In this document: positions 50,973 through 60,679 of the stretch, piece after piece | Position numbering within the stretch: the stretch's first letter is position 1 | How the letters are laid out: every line of letters starts with the position of its first letter | NCBI RefSeq assembly: GCF_013403875.1 | Contig: NZ_JACBNX010000022.1 | Span: 26,442-90,441, forward strand | Reading direction: 5' to 3' | Length of the DNA: 64,000 bases | DNA from: Burkholderia guangdongensis | Lineage (GTDB): Bacteria > Pseudomonadota > Gammaproteobacteria > Burkholderiales > Burkholderiaceae | The notes under the pieces: generated by a model | The model's database searches: none | Seen by the model: the letters and a program-made list of their open reading frames with translations, nothing else | Told to the model about the DNA's origin: nothing | Made by a program: the position numbers and the translations under genes

Positions 50973-53900
50973 TTACCATTGATAGCCGGCCGCGACCACT
51001 CCACCGGCGCCGCCGCGCGAGCTCGTCGTCATCGAACCCTTGTAGACCCATCGGCCGTTTTCCGAAATCGTCGACACGCCGAGCGCCACCCCCTGCTGGC
51101 CCTGCCAGTTCGATGTCGCGACCGAGACCATGCTCCTGCCCGGCGCGGTCGGCTGCGGCAGACCGGCCACGGCCATCGCCGAAGCCACGCCGCCGTACAT
51201 GTCGCGCCGCAGGCTGCTGATCTGGCTGTTCGTGTACTGGTTCGCCTGAGCGAGGCCGGCATTGAGCTGGTTCACGTTGACGGCATCCGTGCCGTTCACG
51301 CCGGCGGCGACATTGCTGATCGTGCGTTCACTGCCGACCGCGCCGACCGACACCGTGTTCTGCTCGGTCGCCACCGAGTTCGCGCCCAGCGCGACGGAGT
51401 TCGCGCCGCTCGCCGTCGCCCCGTCGCCGACCGCCGTGCTGTTCGTGCCGGACGCGACGCTGCCGCTGCCGGCGGCGGTCGAGCCCGAGCCGCTGGCGGT
51501 CGGCGCGGCATAGTTGGTCGGATTGCCGGTGATCCAGGTCTGGGACGGCGCCGACGCGATGTGGACGGCCTGGTTCAGCTGCGACATCGCGCTTTCGAGC
51601 TGCCCGAGGTTGACGGCGTCCGTGGTCTGCGTGCCGGCGGCGACGTTCGTGATCTGCCGCGTCGAGCCTTGCGAGCCGACCGAGACCGCGCCTTCCGTCG
51701 TCGTGAAGCTCGTGCCGCTGATCGGATCGTTGTAGGTGCCCGCGACCCGGGAGGCGACCGAACCGGCGCCGAGCGCGAGGCCGCCGAGCGCCGCGACGCT
51801 CGCGCCGGAGCCGATCGCGATCCCGTTGTTGACCGATGCGCTTGCCCCGCTGCCGATCGCGACGCTGCCGGCCCCAGCCGCCGCGGCATTGACGCCCGCG
51901 GCGAGCGAGTTGACGCCGGTCGCGCCATCGTTCGCATAGTTGCTGCCCTGCGTGCCGCCGTCGTTCACGCTGTAGTAGTGCGTCTGGGCGTTCTGCAGAT
52001 TCTGGACCGCCTGGTTCGTCGAGTAGAGCTGCGAACCGTTGACGGCGTCGGTCGACGTGGCCGACACCGTGCCGTCGGCGACGTTGGTGAGCTTGTTGCC
52101 GCCGTTGTCCAGTCCGGTCGAGGTCAGGCTGACGGCGTTGCCGCCGCCGCTCGGCGTGATCGTGACGCCATTCGCGCCGACCGAGGTCTTGTTGCCCGAT
52201 GCGTCGGTCGTCGTCATGCCGCTGCCGCTGGTGACGGTCGTGTTGCCGGCGGCGTCGGCCGTCGTGAGCGTGGTGGCGGTCAGATTCGGATTGGTGTCGA
52301 TCGTGATCTGCGTGCCGGTTTGCGAGACGGTGATGTTGCCGCTGGCGCCGGGCGACAGATCGACCGTGGCGCCGGGCGCGACCTTCGTTGCCGTGCCGCC
52401 GTTGGTGGACAGGTTCCAGCCGGCGTTCGCCGAGGTGGACACGGCATAGAGCTGCGAACCGTTGATGGCGTCGGTCGACGTTGCCGATACCGCGCCGGCG
52501 GCGACGTTGGTGATCGTGTTGCCGCCGTTGTTCAGGCCGGAGGAGGTCAGGCTGACCGGGCCGAATGCCCCGCCGCTGATGGTGATACCTGCGTTGTTCA
52601 TCACCGTGTTGCCGGTCGTCACGCTCGCGAAGACGGGGTTGTCGGCCATCTGGATCTGGACCTGGCCGGTGGCGGTGTCGGCGTAGGTCTGGATGTTCTT
52701 CGACGAGTAGGTGCCCGCGGTCGGCGCGCTGCTGTCGAGGCTGACCGGCAGCGACGTCGTCGAGCCGATGATCGCCAGCGTGCCGCCCAGGTTCTCGTGA
52801 ACCATGTTGCCCGCCGCATCCGAGAAGTTCAGCCCCTGGTTGGTCAGGGTCGTCGTCTGCTGGGAGAGCTGCGAGCCGTTGACGGCGTCGGTCGACGTGG
52901 CCGACACCGTGCCGTCGGCGATGTTGGTGAGCTTGTTGCCGCCGTTGTTCAGGCCGGAGGAGGTCAGGCTGACCGGGCCGAATGTCCCGCCGCTGATGGT
53001 GATGCCTGCGTTGTTCATCACCGTGTTGCCGGTCGTCACGCTCGCGAAGGCGGGGTTGTCGGCCATCTCGATCTGGACCTGGCCGGTGGCGGTATCGGCG
53101 AAGGTCTGGATGTTCTTCGACGAGTAGGTGCCCGCGGTCGGCGCGCTGCTGTCGAGGCTGATCGGCAGCGACGTCGTCGAGCCGATGATCGCCAGCGTGC
53201 CGCCCAGGTTCTCGTGAACCGTGTTGCCCGCCGCGTCCGCGAAATTCAGCCCCTGGTTGGTCAGGGTCGTCGTCTGCTGGGAGAGCTGCGAGCCGTTGAC
53301 GGCGTCGGTCGACGTGGCCGACACCGTGCCGTCGGCGACGTTGGTGAGCTTGTTGCCGCCGTTGTTCAGGCCGGTCGAGGTCAGGCTGACGGTGTTGCCG
53401 CCGCCGCTCGGCGTGATCGTGACGCCATTCGCGCCGACCGAGGTCTGGTTGCCCGATGCGTCGGTCGTCGTCATGCCGCTGCCGCTGGTGACGGTCGTGT
53501 TGCCGGCGGCGTCGGTCGTCGTGAGCGTGGTGGCGGTCAGATTCGGGTTGGTGTCGATCGTGACGTTGGTGCCGGATTGCGAGACCTTGATGTTGCCGCT
53601 GGTGCCGGGCGACAGATCGACCGTGGCGCCGGGCACGACCTTCGTTGCGGTGCCGCCGTTGGTGGACAGGTTCCAGCCGGTGCCGGCCGCGGCGGTCACG
53701 GCATAGAGCTGCGAACCGTTGATGGCGTCGGTCGACGTTGCCGTCACCGCGCCGGCGGCGACGTTGGTGAGCGTGTTGCCGCCGTTGTTCAGGCCGGAGC
53801 CGCTCAGGACGACCGAGCCGTGCGCGCCGCCGGTTACCGTCACGCCGTTCAAGCCGGTGGTCACGCTGGCGAAGGCGGGGTTGTCGGCCATCTGGATCTG

Positions 53901-55316
53901 GACCTGGCCGGTGGCGGCGTCGGCGTAGGTCTGGATGTTCTTCGACGAGTAGGCGCCCGCGGTCGGCGCGCTGCTGTCGAGGCTGACCGGCAACGACGTC
54001 GTCGAGCCGATGATCGCCAGCGTGCCGCCCAGGTTCTCGTGAACCGAGTTGCCCGCCGCATCCGAGAAATTCAGCCCCTGGTTGGTCAGGGTCGTCGTCT
54101 GCTGGGAGAGCTGCGAGCCGTTGACGGCGTCGGTCGACGTGGCCGACACCGTGCCGTCGGCGACGTTGGTGAGCTTGTTGCCGCCGTTGTTCAGGCCGGA
54201 GGAGGTCAGGCTGACGGCGTTGCCGCCGCCGGTCGGCGTGATCGTGACGCCATTCGCGCCGACCGAGGTCTGGTTGCCCGATGCGTCGGTCGTCGTCACG
54301 CCGCTGCCGCTGGTGACGGTCGTGTTGCCGGCGACGTCGGTCGTCGTGAGCGTGGTGGCGGTCAGATTCGGGTTGGTGTCGATCGCGACGTTGGTGCCGG
54401 ATTGCGAAACCTTGATGTTGCCGCTGGCGCCGGGCGACAGATCGACCGTGGCGCCTGACGCGACGGTCGAGGGCGTGCCGCCGTTGGTGGACAGCTTCCA
54501 GCCGCCGCCGGCCGCGGCGGTCACGGCATAGAGCTGCGAACCGTTGACGGCGTCGGTCGACGTTGCCGTCACCGCGCCGGCGGCGACGTTGGTGATCGTG
54601 TTGCCGCCGTTGTTCAGGCCGGAGCCGTTCAGGACGACCGAGCCGTGCGCGCCGCCGGTCACCGTCACGCCGTTCAAGCCGGTGGTCACGCTGGCGAAGA
54701 CGGGGTTGTCGGCCATCTGGATCTGGATCTGGCCGTTGGCGGCATCGGCGTAGGTCTGGATGTTCTTCGACGAGTAGGTGCCCGCGGTCGGCGCGCTGCT
54801 GTCGAGGCTGAGCGTGGTCCCCGTCGGCGTTGCAGGTGCGCCGGCCGCCGTCGCCGCGCCGATGATCGGCAGCGTGTCGCCCAGGTTCTTATGGACCGTG
54901 GTGCCCGTGTTGTTGGCCGAGAAGTTCAGGCCATTGTTGATGGCGCCCTGGCTGGTATTGACCCAGCACCCCGACGCCGTCCCGGACGGACATTGCGAGA
55001 GGATAGTGGTGTACGTATAGAGGCCGGCCGTCCCGACCGTCCCTCCGTTGTAGTAGACGGTCGTTCCTTGCGACGCGTTCGTCGATCCCCCCGACGACCC
55101 CGACACGAGCGTGTAGCTCGGGTTCGTGAGGCTGGTCAGGTTGGCCGTTTCCACCGTGGTGGTCGATGCCTGCGTGATCGCCCCAGTGGCCAAAAGGCCC
55201 GTAGCGACCATGAGACGGGTACCGCGACCGCGCTTGCCGCGCGTCGCGGTGAGTTCCGAAACGACGATCCAGGCCCTCTGGATCTCACTCCAGATGGTCC
55301 GATAGTTCTTATTCAT
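50973..55316 (-). CDS. Trimeric autotransporter adhesin (YadA-like)
   Basis: The 1447-residue surface fibre has an extended signal peptide region (ESPR: MNKNYRTIWSEIQRAWIVVS), then a passenger of head/neck repeats with seven DA(V/I)NGSQL neck motifs plus two later DAVN-type ones, a stalk rich in Ser/Thr/Gly/Asn, and the C-terminal YadA anchor (NAGLAQANQYTNSQISSLRR to the final Trp). Trimeric autotransporters bind host matrix or other cells and promote biofilm. ATG 55316 is chosen because GAGGTG lies just upstream; the earlier GTG lacks spacing. It is probably cotranscribed with the OmpA lipoprotein. Confidence 0.93.
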   Translation of the reverse strand: MNKNYRTIWSEIQRAWIVVSELTATRGKRGRGTRLMVATGLLATGAITQASTTTVETANLTSLTNPSYTLVSGSSGGSTNASQGTTVYYNGGTVGTAGLYTYTTILSQCPSGTASGCWVNTSQGAINNGLNFSANNTGTTVHKNLGDTLPIIGAATAAGAPATPTGTTLSLDSSAPTAGTYSSKNIQTYADAANGQIQIQMADNPVFASVTTGLNGVTVTGGAHGSVVLNGSGLNNGGNTITNVAAGAVTATSTDAVNGSQLYAVTAAAGGGWKLSTNGGTPSTVASGATVDLSPGASGNIKVSQSGTNVAIDTNPNLTATTLTTTDVAGNTTVTSGSGVTTTDASGNQTSVGANGVTITPTGGGNAVSLTSSGLNNGGNKLTNVADGTVSATSTDAVNGSQLSQQTTTLTNQGLNFSDAAGNSVHENLGGTLAIIGSTTSLPVSLDSSAPTAGAYSSKNIQTYADAATGQVQIQMADNPAFASVTTGLNGVTVTGGAHGSVVLSGSGLNNGGNTLTNVAAGAVTATSTDAINGSQLYAVTAAAGTGWNLSTNGGTATKVVPGATVDLSPGTSGNIKVSQSGTNVTIDTNPNLTATTLTTTDAAGNTTVTSGSGMTTTDASGNQTSVGANGVTITPSGGGNTVSLTSTGLNNGGNKLTNVADGTVSATSTDAVNGSQLSQQTTTLTNQGLNFADAAGNTVHENLGGTLAIIGSTTSLPISLDSSAPTAGTYSSKNIQTFADTATGQVQIEMADNPAFASVTTGNTVMNNAGITISGGTFGPVSLTSSGLNNGGNKLTNIADGTVSATSTDAVNGSQLSQQTTTLTNQGLNFSDAAGNMVHENLGGTLAIIGSTTSLPVSLDSSAPTAGTYSSKNIQTYADTATGQVQIQMADNPVFASVTTGNTVMNNAGITISGGAFGPVSLTSSGLNNGGNTITNVAAGAVSATSTDAINGSQLYAVSTSANAGWNLSTNGGTATKVAPGATVDLSPGASGNITVSQTGTQITIDTNPNLTATTLTTADAAGNTTVTSGSGMTTTDASGNKTSVGANGVTITPSGGGNAVSLTSTGLDNGGNKLTNVADGTVSATSTDAVNGSQLYSTNQAVQNLQNAQTHYYSVNDGGTQGSNYANDGATGVNSLAAGVNAAAAGAGSVAIGSGASASVNNGIAIGSGASVAALGGLALGAGSVASRVAGTYNDPISGTSFTTTEGAVSVGSQGSTRQITNVAAGTQTTDAVNLGQLESAMSQLNQAVHIASAPSQTWITGNPTNYAAPTASGSGSTAAGSGSVASGTNSTAVGDGATASGANSVALGANSVATEQNTVSVGAVGSERTISNVAAGVNGTDAVNVNQLNAGLAQANQYTNSQISSLRRDMYGGVASAMAVAGLPQPTAPGRSMVSVATSNWQGQQGVALGVSTISENGRWVYKGSMTTSSRGGAGGVVAAGYQW
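52020..54800 (-). repeat. Long near-identical repeats inside the adhesin gene
   Basis: Blocks encoding the neck-stalk units recur almost unchanged. The segment with SQQTTTLTNQGLNF occurs near 52833, 53251 and 54079, giving offsets of 418 and 828 bp. The ITPSGGGN block occurs near 52161, 53422 and 54250. DNA identity is very high, so homologous recombination could add or remove units. Confidence 0.85.
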
Positions 55317-55420
55317 ATTGGTCACCTCAAACAGATTTATATGACATATGTGGCCGGCTCATTTGCCGGGTTTCTTTTAATTAATTCTGCTTGAGGTTTA
55401 TTTGATTATCTTTTTTAAGA

Positions 55421-55450
55421 TTTATAAGTTTTGTAAAAGGTAGTGATCAA
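55421..55450 (-). promoter_or_regulatory. Candidate promoter of the adhesin operon
   Basis: On the minus strand a -10 TATAAA (55421-55426) lies 18 bases from a -35 TTGATC (55445-55450). A 10-bp palindrome CAAACGTTTG (55448-55457) overlaps the -35 element, and a second dyad, GTTTCA-N4-TGAAAC (55461-55476), lies just upstream, a typical place for regulator binding. A small hairpin (CCGGC/GCCGG, 55354-55369) sits in the predicted 5' leader. Confidence 0.45.
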
Positions 55451-55808
55451 ACGTTTGCGCGTTTCATTTCTGAAACATTATTTTTGCGGCTATGTATACT
55501 CTATGTAAGATTAATAAAATGAGATATCGTCTCAAGGTGGGGGATGGTTTGTTTCATCCTATTAAATCTGTTATGATTGGCTGTCAGCCTTGTATGTAAA
55601 GGGATTGGTGGATTTTTAATGAACGGTGAGAAGGCTCGAATCCTATGGCTTGGATTAAGCGCAAACGTTTTACTTGGGGGTGTTGGGTAAATCACGTGGT
55701 CGCTGATTGTCGGTGAACGTATTTGTCCGTTTTGATTCGTGCAAAAACGTCTTAATGAGACGGATGAGGTGTCGGCGGAAATGGGCGATGCGTCTCGTCG
55801 ATGCGGAT
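55451..55808. other. AT-rich intergenic region upstream of the adhesin
   Basis: The 654-base gap between the adhesin gene and the Hsp70 gene is the most AT-rich part of the right half. Apart from the promoter elements, dyads and terminator listed separately, I see no gene; a 64-codon minus-strand frame at 55501-55695 has no ribosome binding site and a low-complexity sequence. Confidence 0.5.
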
Positions 55809-55832
55809 AAAATGTCTCCGTGAGACATTTTT
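55809..55832. terminator. Bidirectional intrinsic terminator between Hsp70 and adhesin genes
   Basis: A perfect 10-bp stem (AAAATGTCTC with GAGACATTTT) around a CGT loop has A residues before and T residues after, so it can work on both strands. It lies 140 bases after the Hsp70 stop codon. Confidence 0.7.
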
Positions 55833-55970
55833 AATGGCGGCACGTCGCTGAAATTGAATGGCGAGCCGGGCGTTCGGCTGATTTTTTAAAATCGCGGCGC
55901 CCGGGCCGGCCCGGCCGTGGGCGCAGGTCTGTGCGTTCCGGATCCCGCCCCCGGAACGCGTCGCCCCCCG

Positions 55971-58811
55971 TCACCCCGCGATCAGCTTCAACCCGGCCGG
56001 CAGCGCTTCCCCGAACACGCGCCCGGTATCCGCGTTGTCGAGCGTGACGACTTCCCGGACCATCTGCACCCACGCCGCCGGCGCATTCGCGCCTTCGAGC
56101 CGCCGCACGACCGTGTCCCGAACCTGCGCGGGCAGATCCCGCGAACGGTCGCCGGTCATCCGCGCGATCTGCGCGGCGGCGAACATCGCCGGCTCGACCT
56201 TCTTCCAGTCGAGCGCGAGGATCGCGTCGAGCCACCGCGCCGCGACGTCCGGCGGCACGACCTCGTGCGCGCTTCCGTAGAACGGCAGCCGCGCGCCGAT
56301 GCGGCCGACCGCCCACCAGCTCTGGTGATTCTCCGACGGCCGCCGCAGACGCTCCAGCAACTGCTCCGCGATCCGGATCTTGCTGTCGGCCGGAACATGC
56401 TCGAGCGACGCATACACACGCACCATGTCCGCGTGCCCGAGCTTGGCCGGATCGAACGGCAGCGTGCGCCGTTTCGAGCCCGCCTCGTGCTCGAGCCACG
56501 TCATCGCATCGAGCATCTGCCGCTGCGCGTCGTCGCCGAGCCCGCCCGCCGCGCGACGCCACAGCGTCCACCATTCGGACCAGACCTGCCCGTCGTCGAC
56601 GTACTGGATCCCGTCGTCGAACAGCGACCACAGCTGTTCGATCCGCCATTCGTCGAGCGGATAGCCGAACCCCGGCCGCACGCAGTAGCCGGCCAGGTTC
56701 AGCCACACGCGCTCGTGATCGGCCGAGCGCCGCCGGCGCCCGGCGCGCTCCCACAGCGCGCCGAACAGTTCGCGAAGCAGCGCGACGTCCCAGTTCGGGC
56801 GCGGCCCGAGCTTCTGTTCGAGCTGCGCGCGCAGGCGCTTCACTTCCTTCGGATCGACCTTCGCCGACGCCGGGCCGAACGAGCGGTCGATCAGCGCGAG
56901 CGCGTCGTCGAGCAACGGATGACGCGTCGCTTCGCCGGCGGCCGGCTCGGCGTCGTCGCGCCTCAGCTGAAATTCGAGCCGCCAGCGCTGCGAGGCGTCG
57001 TCGGTCGCGATGCAGTGGATGTCGAGCGTGCCGACTTCGGTCAGCGACGTCGTCAGCCTGACCGACCGCTCGCGCGCGCCGCCCGCGTCGGGCCGCCGCA
57101 CGACGGTCGCGAGCGGCGGCAGCCGCACGAAGTCGCCGCTCGACAGATCGACGAGCTCGCCCGGCTGCCAGACCGTGTCGGCAACCGTCGACACGAGGTG
57201 GAATTGCACCGGATGCCCGAGGCGCAGCGCGAACACGCGATCGTCGAGATGCACTTCGTGGCCTTCTTCGGTGCCGCGCGGCAGCAGGCACACACCGCGC
57301 GACGCCTGCGCGCCTTCGTCTAGGACGAGGAAATAGCTGCGCGGCGAGCCGCCGCCGATCCGCGGCGCGTGTCCCGCGCGCGCGAGCGCATAGGCGACCG
57401 CGCCGCGCGCGACCGCGACGTCCGGCTGGTCGTTTTGCAGCACGTGCAACGGTTCGCCGCGCCACGCGCCGAGCGTGGCCGCGAGACGCGCGGACAACGC
57501 ATCCGCCCGGAACACGCCACCGTTGAGCAGCAGCGTATCGGGTACGGGTGCAGGCGCAGGCGCAGGCGGCGCTGGCGTGTCATCGCCGAGTGCATCGCGA
57601 GATTGCGCGGCGAACCGGCTCAGAAACGCCGCGACGTGCCGCGTGATCGCCGGATCGGCCGCGTACGGCAGCCCGAATTCGACGATCGCCGCGCGCGAGC
57701 GGCGCGGCAATTCATCGGCCGCGCCCGCCGGAAAGAACCCGTCGACGACGATCCGCTCGACCTCCTGCCGGGTCAGATGCGTGGTGCGCGCGCCGCCGAT
57801 CAGCCGCGCGCCCGCGCCGAGCAGCGTGATCGCGACCGATTCGGGCGCATTCGCGTCGAGCAGCTGCTCCTTCGCGATGCGGCAGCGCTCGACGAGCTGC
57901 GACAGGCTCGCGGCCGACAGGCGCCCGTCGTTGTTCGCGTTGTTCGTGCCGCTCGTGCCGTTTGTACCGTTTGTACCGTTCGCAAGCCGCCTCTCGACGA
58001 GATGCGCGAGCGCGAGGTCCATGTTGTCGCCGCCGAGCATCAGGTGATTGCCGACGCCGATCCGCGACAGGCGCGGCTCGCCGTCCTCGACGTGCGCCTT
58101 GATCAGCGTGAGGTCCGTCGTGCCGCCGCCGACGTCGACGACGAGCACGAGCCGCGTGTGCGCGAGCTCGGCGTCGAGCGTCGCGCGGTGATGGAACAGC
58201 CAGTCGTAGAACGCGGCCTGCGGCTCTTCGAGCAGGCGCAACGCAGGCAGCTTCGCGATGCGCGCGGCTTCGAGCGTCAGCGCGCGCGCGCCGTCGTCGA
58301 ACGACGCCGGCACGGTGAGCACGACGTCCTGCGCTTCGAGCGGCGCGTCCGGAAAGCGCGCGTTCCACGCGGCGCGCACGTGCGCGAGATAGCTCGCGCT
58401 CGCGGCGACCGGCGACACCTTGGCGGTGTCGTCGGGCGCGCCCCACGGCAGGATCGGCGCGAGCCGGTCGACCGACGCGTGCGATAGCCAGCTCTTCGCG
58501 CTGCTGACGAGCCGGCCCGGCACCTGCGCGCCGAGCGTGCGCGCGAGGCGCCCGACGACGGCCGGCGGCGCGTCGCCTTCACCTTCGCCTGCACCCGCAC
58601 CGTCGCTCCACGGCAGCCGCAGATCGCGCGCGTCGAGCTCGCCCGACGCCGGGTGATAGCGCGCGGACGGCAGCAGCGGCTGCGCGCCGATCTCGCCGAG
58701 GCCGACGAGCTGATCGACGTCGAACACGTGGATCGTGTCCGCGCCCGGCTCGACATACGCGACGACCGTGTTGCTCGTCCCGAGATCGATGCCGACGACA
58801 TATCGCTTCAT
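55971..58811 (-). CDS. Hsp70-family protein with long C-terminal domain (DUF3731-like)
   Basis: The 946-residue protein has an actin-like ATPase domain: phosphate 1 motif GIDLGTSN at 7-14, phosphate 2 VVDVGGGTTDLT, and the LGGDNMDLALAHLV stretch typical of this Hsp70 subgroup. Instead of the DnaK substrate-binding domain it has some 350 C-terminal residues with a helical, Trp-rich sequence (WRIEQLWSLFDDGIQYVDD), resembling DUF3731. A low-complexity Asn-Gly-Thr insertion lies in the ATPase. The start ATG 58811 is five bases after the stop of the second Hsp70 gene, so the two are cotranslated parts of one operon. Confidence 0.88.
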   Translation of the reverse strand: MKRYVVGIDLGTSNTVVAYVEPGADTIHVFDVDQLVGLGEIGAQPLLPSARYHPASGELDARDLRLPWSDGAGAGEGEGDAPPAVVGRLARTLGAQVPGRLVSSAKSWLSHASVDRLAPILPWGAPDDTAKVSPVAASASYLAHVRAAWNARFPDAPLEAQDVVLTVPASFDDGARALTLEAARIAKLPALRLLEEPQAAFYDWLFHHRATLDAELAHTRLVLVVDVGGGTTDLTLIKAHVEDGEPRLSRIGVGNHLMLGGDNMDLALAHLVERRLANGTNGTNGTSGTNNANNDGRLSAASLSQLVERCRIAKEQLLDANAPESVAITLLGAGARLIGGARTTHLTRQEVERIVVDGFFPAGAADELPRRSRAAIVEFGLPYAADPAITRHVAAFLSRFAAQSRDALGDDTPAPPAPAPAPVPDTLLLNGGVFRADALSARLAATLGAWRGEPLHVLQNDQPDVAVARGAVAYALARAGHAPRIGGGSPRSYFLVLDEGAQASRGVCLLPRGTEEGHEVHLDDRVFALRLGHPVQFHLVSTVADTVWQPGELVDLSSGDFVRLPPLATVVRRPDAGGARERSVRLTTSLTEVGTLDIHCIATDDASQRWRLEFQLRRDDAEPAAGEATRHPLLDDALALIDRSFGPASAKVDPKEVKRLRAQLEQKLGPRPNWDVALLRELFGALWERAGRRRRSADHERVWLNLAGYCVRPGFGYPLDEWRIEQLWSLFDDGIQYVDDGQVWSEWWTLWRRAAGGLGDDAQRQMLDAMTWLEHEAGSKRRTLPFDPAKLGHADMVRVYASLEHVPADSKIRIAEQLLERLRRPSENHQSWWAVGRIGARLPFYGSAHEVVPPDVAARWLDAILALDWKKVEPAMFAAAQIARMTGDRSRDLPAQVRDTVVRRLEGANAPAAWVQMVREVVTLDNADTGRVFGEALPAGLKLIAG

Positions 58812-58816
58812 CGGCT

Positions 58817-60679
58817 TCAGGCGTTCGCTCCGCCGCGCACGTCGAATTCGACCTTCCAGCGCTCGCTGGTGCCGCTCGGCACCGCTTCGAGCTCCAGCGT
58901 GCCGGCTTCCGTCACCCGCGCGTGCAGCTTCACGGGCACGATCTCGCCGGGCGTGCGGCCTTCGGTCGGCAGCGTCGCCTGGATTTCCTCGAGCTCCTGC
59001 AGCTCTTCCGGCGACCAGTAGTCGAGCAGCGTGCCGACCTGATCCTGCCGGCGCACCGACGAGCCGAAGAAGCGGAAATGCACGGGCTCGCCGACGACGA
59101 GGCCGAACTCCTGCGCGGGCAGCGCCGCGTCGGTGCCTTCCTCCATCCCGAACGGCGCGACGCACAGCGCCGACACCGGCGGCTCGAGGCCCGGCACGGC
59201 CGGCATCGCCGACTCGATCGCGACGTAGTACGCGCGCGCGGTGCCGCCGCGGATGCGCACGCCCTTGCCGCGCTTCACATAGCCGTAATACGCGGCGCCG
59301 CGCGCGACCGCGAGATCGAGGTCGGCGCCGCCGAGCAGGCGCGCGCCCGGCGCGCCGTCGGCCGCGAGCCAGCCGTTCAGCACGTCGAGCACACGCTCGG
59401 CGAGCAGCGCGGACTTGAACACGCCACCGTTGAACAGCACCGCGGTCGGATGCAGGAACGTCGCGCTGGCGGTGGTCTGCGCGGCCGTCTGCGCGGCCGG
59501 CAGTCCGCCGAGCTCCGCGAGCGCGCCGACCTGCCGGCCGAGGAACGCGGCGAGATGGCGCGTGACGCCCGCGTCCTGCGCGTACGGCAGGCCGAGCTGC
59601 GTGAGGCCGGCGCGCGTGCGCGTCACCGGGCGGGCCGCCGCGTCGACCTGCGGGAAGAAGCCTTCGATGATCGTCTGCGTGAGTTCCGCGCGGGTCAGCT
59701 CGGTGCGGATCGAGCCGCCGATCAGTTTCGAGCCGCGGCTCGGCACGACGAGCGGCACGGTGTCGACGGCCGCGTCGCCGAGCAGCGTCTCCTTCGCGGA
59801 GCGGCACGCGTACGTGAGCGCGCGCAGCTGCCACGGATCGGCCTGCGTGCCTTGCGCGGCGAGCTTGCGCGCGACCACGTGCGCGAGCGCGAGGTCCATG
59901 TTGTCGCCGCCGAGCAGGATATGCTCGCCGACCGCGATGCGATGCAGTTCGAGATTGCCGTCGCGCTCGACGACCGCGATCAGCGACAGGTCGGTCGTGC
60001 CGCCGCCGACGTCGACGACGAGGATGATGTCGCCGACCTGCACCTGCTTGCGCCATGCGCCGCCGCTTTTCTGGATCCAGCTGTAGAGCGCGGCCTGCGG
60101 CTCCTCGAGCAGCGTCATCCGCGCATAGCCGGCCGCCTGCGCGGCGTCGGCGGTCAGCTCGCGCGCGGCCGGATCGAACGACGCGGGGATCGTGACGGTG
60201 ACGTCCTGCTCGCCGAACGGCGCGTCCGGATGCGTGTGGTCCCACGCTTCGCGCAGGTGCGTCAGGTAGCGGATCGAACTCTCGAGCGGCGACACGCGCG
60301 CGACTTCGGGCGGCGCGTCGTTCGGCAGGATCGCCGCGCGGCGGTCGACGCCCGGATGGCAGAGCCAGCTCTTCGCGCTCGACACGAGGCGGATCGGCGT
60401 GCCCGCGCCGCGGCTGCGCGCCATTTCGCCGACCGCGTACTGACGCTCGGCGGTCCACGGCAGCGTCAGGTCGCCGGGCGTCAGCTCGCCTTCGTGCGGC
60501 AGATACAGGAACGACGGCAGCAGCTCGGGGGATTCGAGCGTGCCGGCCGCGGTGAGCTGGGTGACCGGCAGCACGTGCTGGCTGGTTTTTTCGCCGTCGC
60601 TGGCGTGGAGGTCGACGTACGACAGCGCGCAGTGCGTCGTGCCCAGATCGACGCCGATCGAATAACGCGGTTCGCTCAC
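58817..60679 (-). CDS. Hsp70-family protein (short, ATPase plus beta domain)
   Basis: The 620-residue protein has the Hsp70 ATPase motifs SIGVDLGTTHCALSYV, VVDVGGGTTDLS and LLGGDNMDLALAHVV, followed by a shorter beta-rich C-terminal part (VPVKLHARVTEAGTLELEAV). It has no DnaK-type EEVD tail or lid. GTG 60679 overlaps the stop of the upstream DUF2760 gene as GTGA. The longer Hsp70 gene downstream appears to be its paralogue; the pair may work together. Confidence 0.88.
   Translation of the reverse strand: MSEPRYSIGVDLGTTHCALSYVDLHASDGEKTSQHVLPVTQLTAAGTLESPELLPSFLYLPHEGELTPGDLTLPWTAERQYAVGEMARSRGAGTPIRLVSSAKSWLCHPGVDRRAAILPNDAPPEVARVSPLESSIRYLTHLREAWDHTHPDAPFGEQDVTVTIPASFDPAARELTADAAQAAGYARMTLLEEPQAALYSWIQKSGGAWRKQVQVGDIILVVDVGGGTTDLSLIAVVERDGNLELHRIAVGEHILLGGDNMDLALAHVVARKLAAQGTQADPWQLRALTYACRSAKETLLGDAAVDTVPLVVPSRGSKLIGGSIRTELTRAELTQTIIEGFFPQVDAAARPVTRTRAGLTQLGLPYAQDAGVTRHLAAFLGRQVGALAELGGLPAAQTAAQTTASATFLHPTAVLFNGGVFKSALLAERVLDVLNGWLAADGAPGARLLGGADLDLAVARGAAYYGYVKRGKGVRIRGGTARAYYVAIESAMPAVPGLEPPVSALCVAPFGMEEGTDAALPAQEFGLVVGEPVHFRFFGSSVRRQDQVGTLLDYWSPEELQELEEIQATLPTEGRTPGEIVPVKLHARVTEAGTLELEAVPSGTSERWKVEFDVRGGANA

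Noticed and set aside
50220..54458. A 1412-codon open frame on the plus strand
   Set aside because: It is antisense to the adhesin gene, arises from GC-rich codon bias, has an Arg/His-rich low-complexity translation and no ribosome binding site.
52020..54800. Repeats considered as CRISPR or insertion sequences
   Set aside because: They are in frame within the adhesin, hundreds of bases long, without short direct repeats with unique spacers, and without transposase.
58812..60458. Upstream extension of the longer Hsp70 frame to 1495 codons
   Set aside because: The extension overlaps the second Hsp70 gene in another frame and encodes Arg/Ala-rich sequence; the Hsp70 N-terminus starts cleanly at 58811.
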